From: Chroococcus sp. FPU101
Lineage (GTDB): Bacteria; Cyanobacteriota; Cyanobacteriia; Cyanobacteriales; Microcystaceae
Assembly: GCF_017312365.1 (NCBI RefSeq)
Contig: NZ_BLJI01000005.1
Span: forward strand, 62,001 to 126,000
Reading direction: 5' to 3'
Length of the DNA stretch: 64,000 nucleotides
In this document: positions 63,590-64,000 of the stretch, piece by piece
How the letters are laid out: each line of letters starts with the position of its first letter
How positions within the stretch are numbered: the stretch's first letter is position 1
Position numbers and translations under genes: made by a program
The notes under the pieces: generated by a model
The model's database searches: none
The model's input: the letters and a program-made list of their open reading frames with translations, nothing else
Told to the model about the DNA's origin: nothing

Positions 63590-64000
63590 ATGTCAAGTGA
63601 ACCGATCGCGATCATAGGTATAGGCTGTCGTTTCCCAAAAGCGCCTAACCCCGATGCTTTCTGGCAGTTGATGCGAGATGGCAAAGACGCTATTACTGAA
63701 GTTCCTCCCTCGCGTTGGGATCTCAATCTTTATTATCATCCCGACTTCAAAGAACCCAATAAAACTAATACGAAATGGGGTGGCTTTCTCGAACAAGTCG
63801 ATCAATTTGATCCGCAGTTTTTTGGCATTGCCCCCCGTGAAGTCCCCACCATCGACCCACAACAGCGACTCATCCTTGAAGTTGCCTACGAAGCCCTTGA
63901 AGATGCGGGACTGATTCTTGAGCAATTAGCAGGTAGTAGAACAGGTGTATTTATTGGCATTGGGAGTCATGAATATTCAACAATGGTTTGGCATAAATTT
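63590..64000 (+). CDS. second polyketide synthase, N-terminal ketosynthase (3' partial)
   Basis: The frame from ATG 63590 (SSEPIAIIGIGCRFPKAPN) is open to the window edge, 137 residues. It shows the start of a ketosynthase: FWQLMRDGKDAITEVPPSRW, GGFLEQVDQFDPQFFGI, PREVPTIDPQQRLILEVAYEALE and GVFIGIGSHEY. The active-site cysteine lies beyond the window. It follows the large PKS after 6 bases and continues the assembly line. There is no N-terminal docking domain before the KS. Confidence 0.92.
   Translation, partial: MSSEPIAIIGIGCRFPKAPNPDAFWQLMRDGKDAITEVPPSRWDLNLYYHPDFKEPNKTNTKWGGFLEQVDQFDPQFFGIAPREVPTIDPQQRLILEVAYEALEDAGLILEQLAGSRTGVFIGIGSHEYSTMVWHKF

Noticed and set aside
63593-63925. 110-residue minus-strand and 78-residue plus-strand frames near the window end
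   Set aside because: Both are shadows of the second ketosynthase, whose own frame runs open from 63590 to the window edge.

Overview
This is a chromosomal window from a cyanobacterium. It encodes the photosystem I subunit PsaC, RNase E of the cyanobacterial type, an SLH/OprB-type porin, a CruP-like lycopene cyclase paralogue and an ABC1 kinase. It also carries many copies of the HIP1 octamer GCGATCGC. By eye the DNA is AT-rich. I cannot name the genus. I saw no insertion sequence, prophage or CRISPR array.

Layout. Positions 1-3685 hold the 3' end of an RND efflux pump, a possible 30-residue membrane microprotein, small membrane proteins, a helix-hairpin-helix protein and a frameshifted SRPBCC gene. 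Positions 3830-11656 hold a membrane-anchored coiled-coil/BRCT protein with tandem repeats, a renalase-like flavoprotein, a YaaW-like protein, an O-antigen-ligase-like membrane protein and a large beta-helix protein with a C-terminal repeat domain. Positions 11684-20312 are mostly housekeeping genes: a YdcF-like protein, a type IIA topoisomerase A subunit, a response regulator, a DUF2993 protein, RNase E and a cysteine desulfurase with a CRP-like palindrome just upstream of its start. Positions 20600-27134 hold an orphan antitoxin-like gene, an aldo/keto reductase, a pair of exported nuclease-like proteins (one with an EF-hand), small proteins, leuC and a DUF1540 protein. Positions 27823-44574 hold a porin, a cell-wall group (beta-lactamase-like hydrolase, NlpC/P60 peptidase, PBP2, and later an amidase), cruP, moaC, tRNA-Arg(ACG), hemW, a PIN/TRAM protein, an ABC1 kinase and an orphan MacB-type ATPase. 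Positions 44575-45141 hold a small pseudogene and a two-EF-hand protein.

The best-defined system is the minus-strand operon at 45479-50947: NtcA-type promoter, guanidine-I riboswitch, nickel-dependent guanidine hydrolase, HypA-like and HypB-like nickel chaperones, then a NitT/TauT-type ABC importer (binding protein, permease, ATPase). Together these look like a guanidine uptake and nitrogen-salvage unit under dual control by nitrogen status and ligand.

The most novel region is 51624-64000 and beyond, a polyketide locus. A divergent promoter region separates two arms. The plus arm encodes an assembly-line protein with domain order acyl-AMP ligase, ACP, KS, AT, DH, ER, KR, ACP. It is followed 6 bases later by a second PKS that runs off the window. 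The minus arm encodes a lone ketosynthase whose acyltransferase domain appears to have been cleanly removed, followed by a multi-pass membrane protein. The product is unknown.
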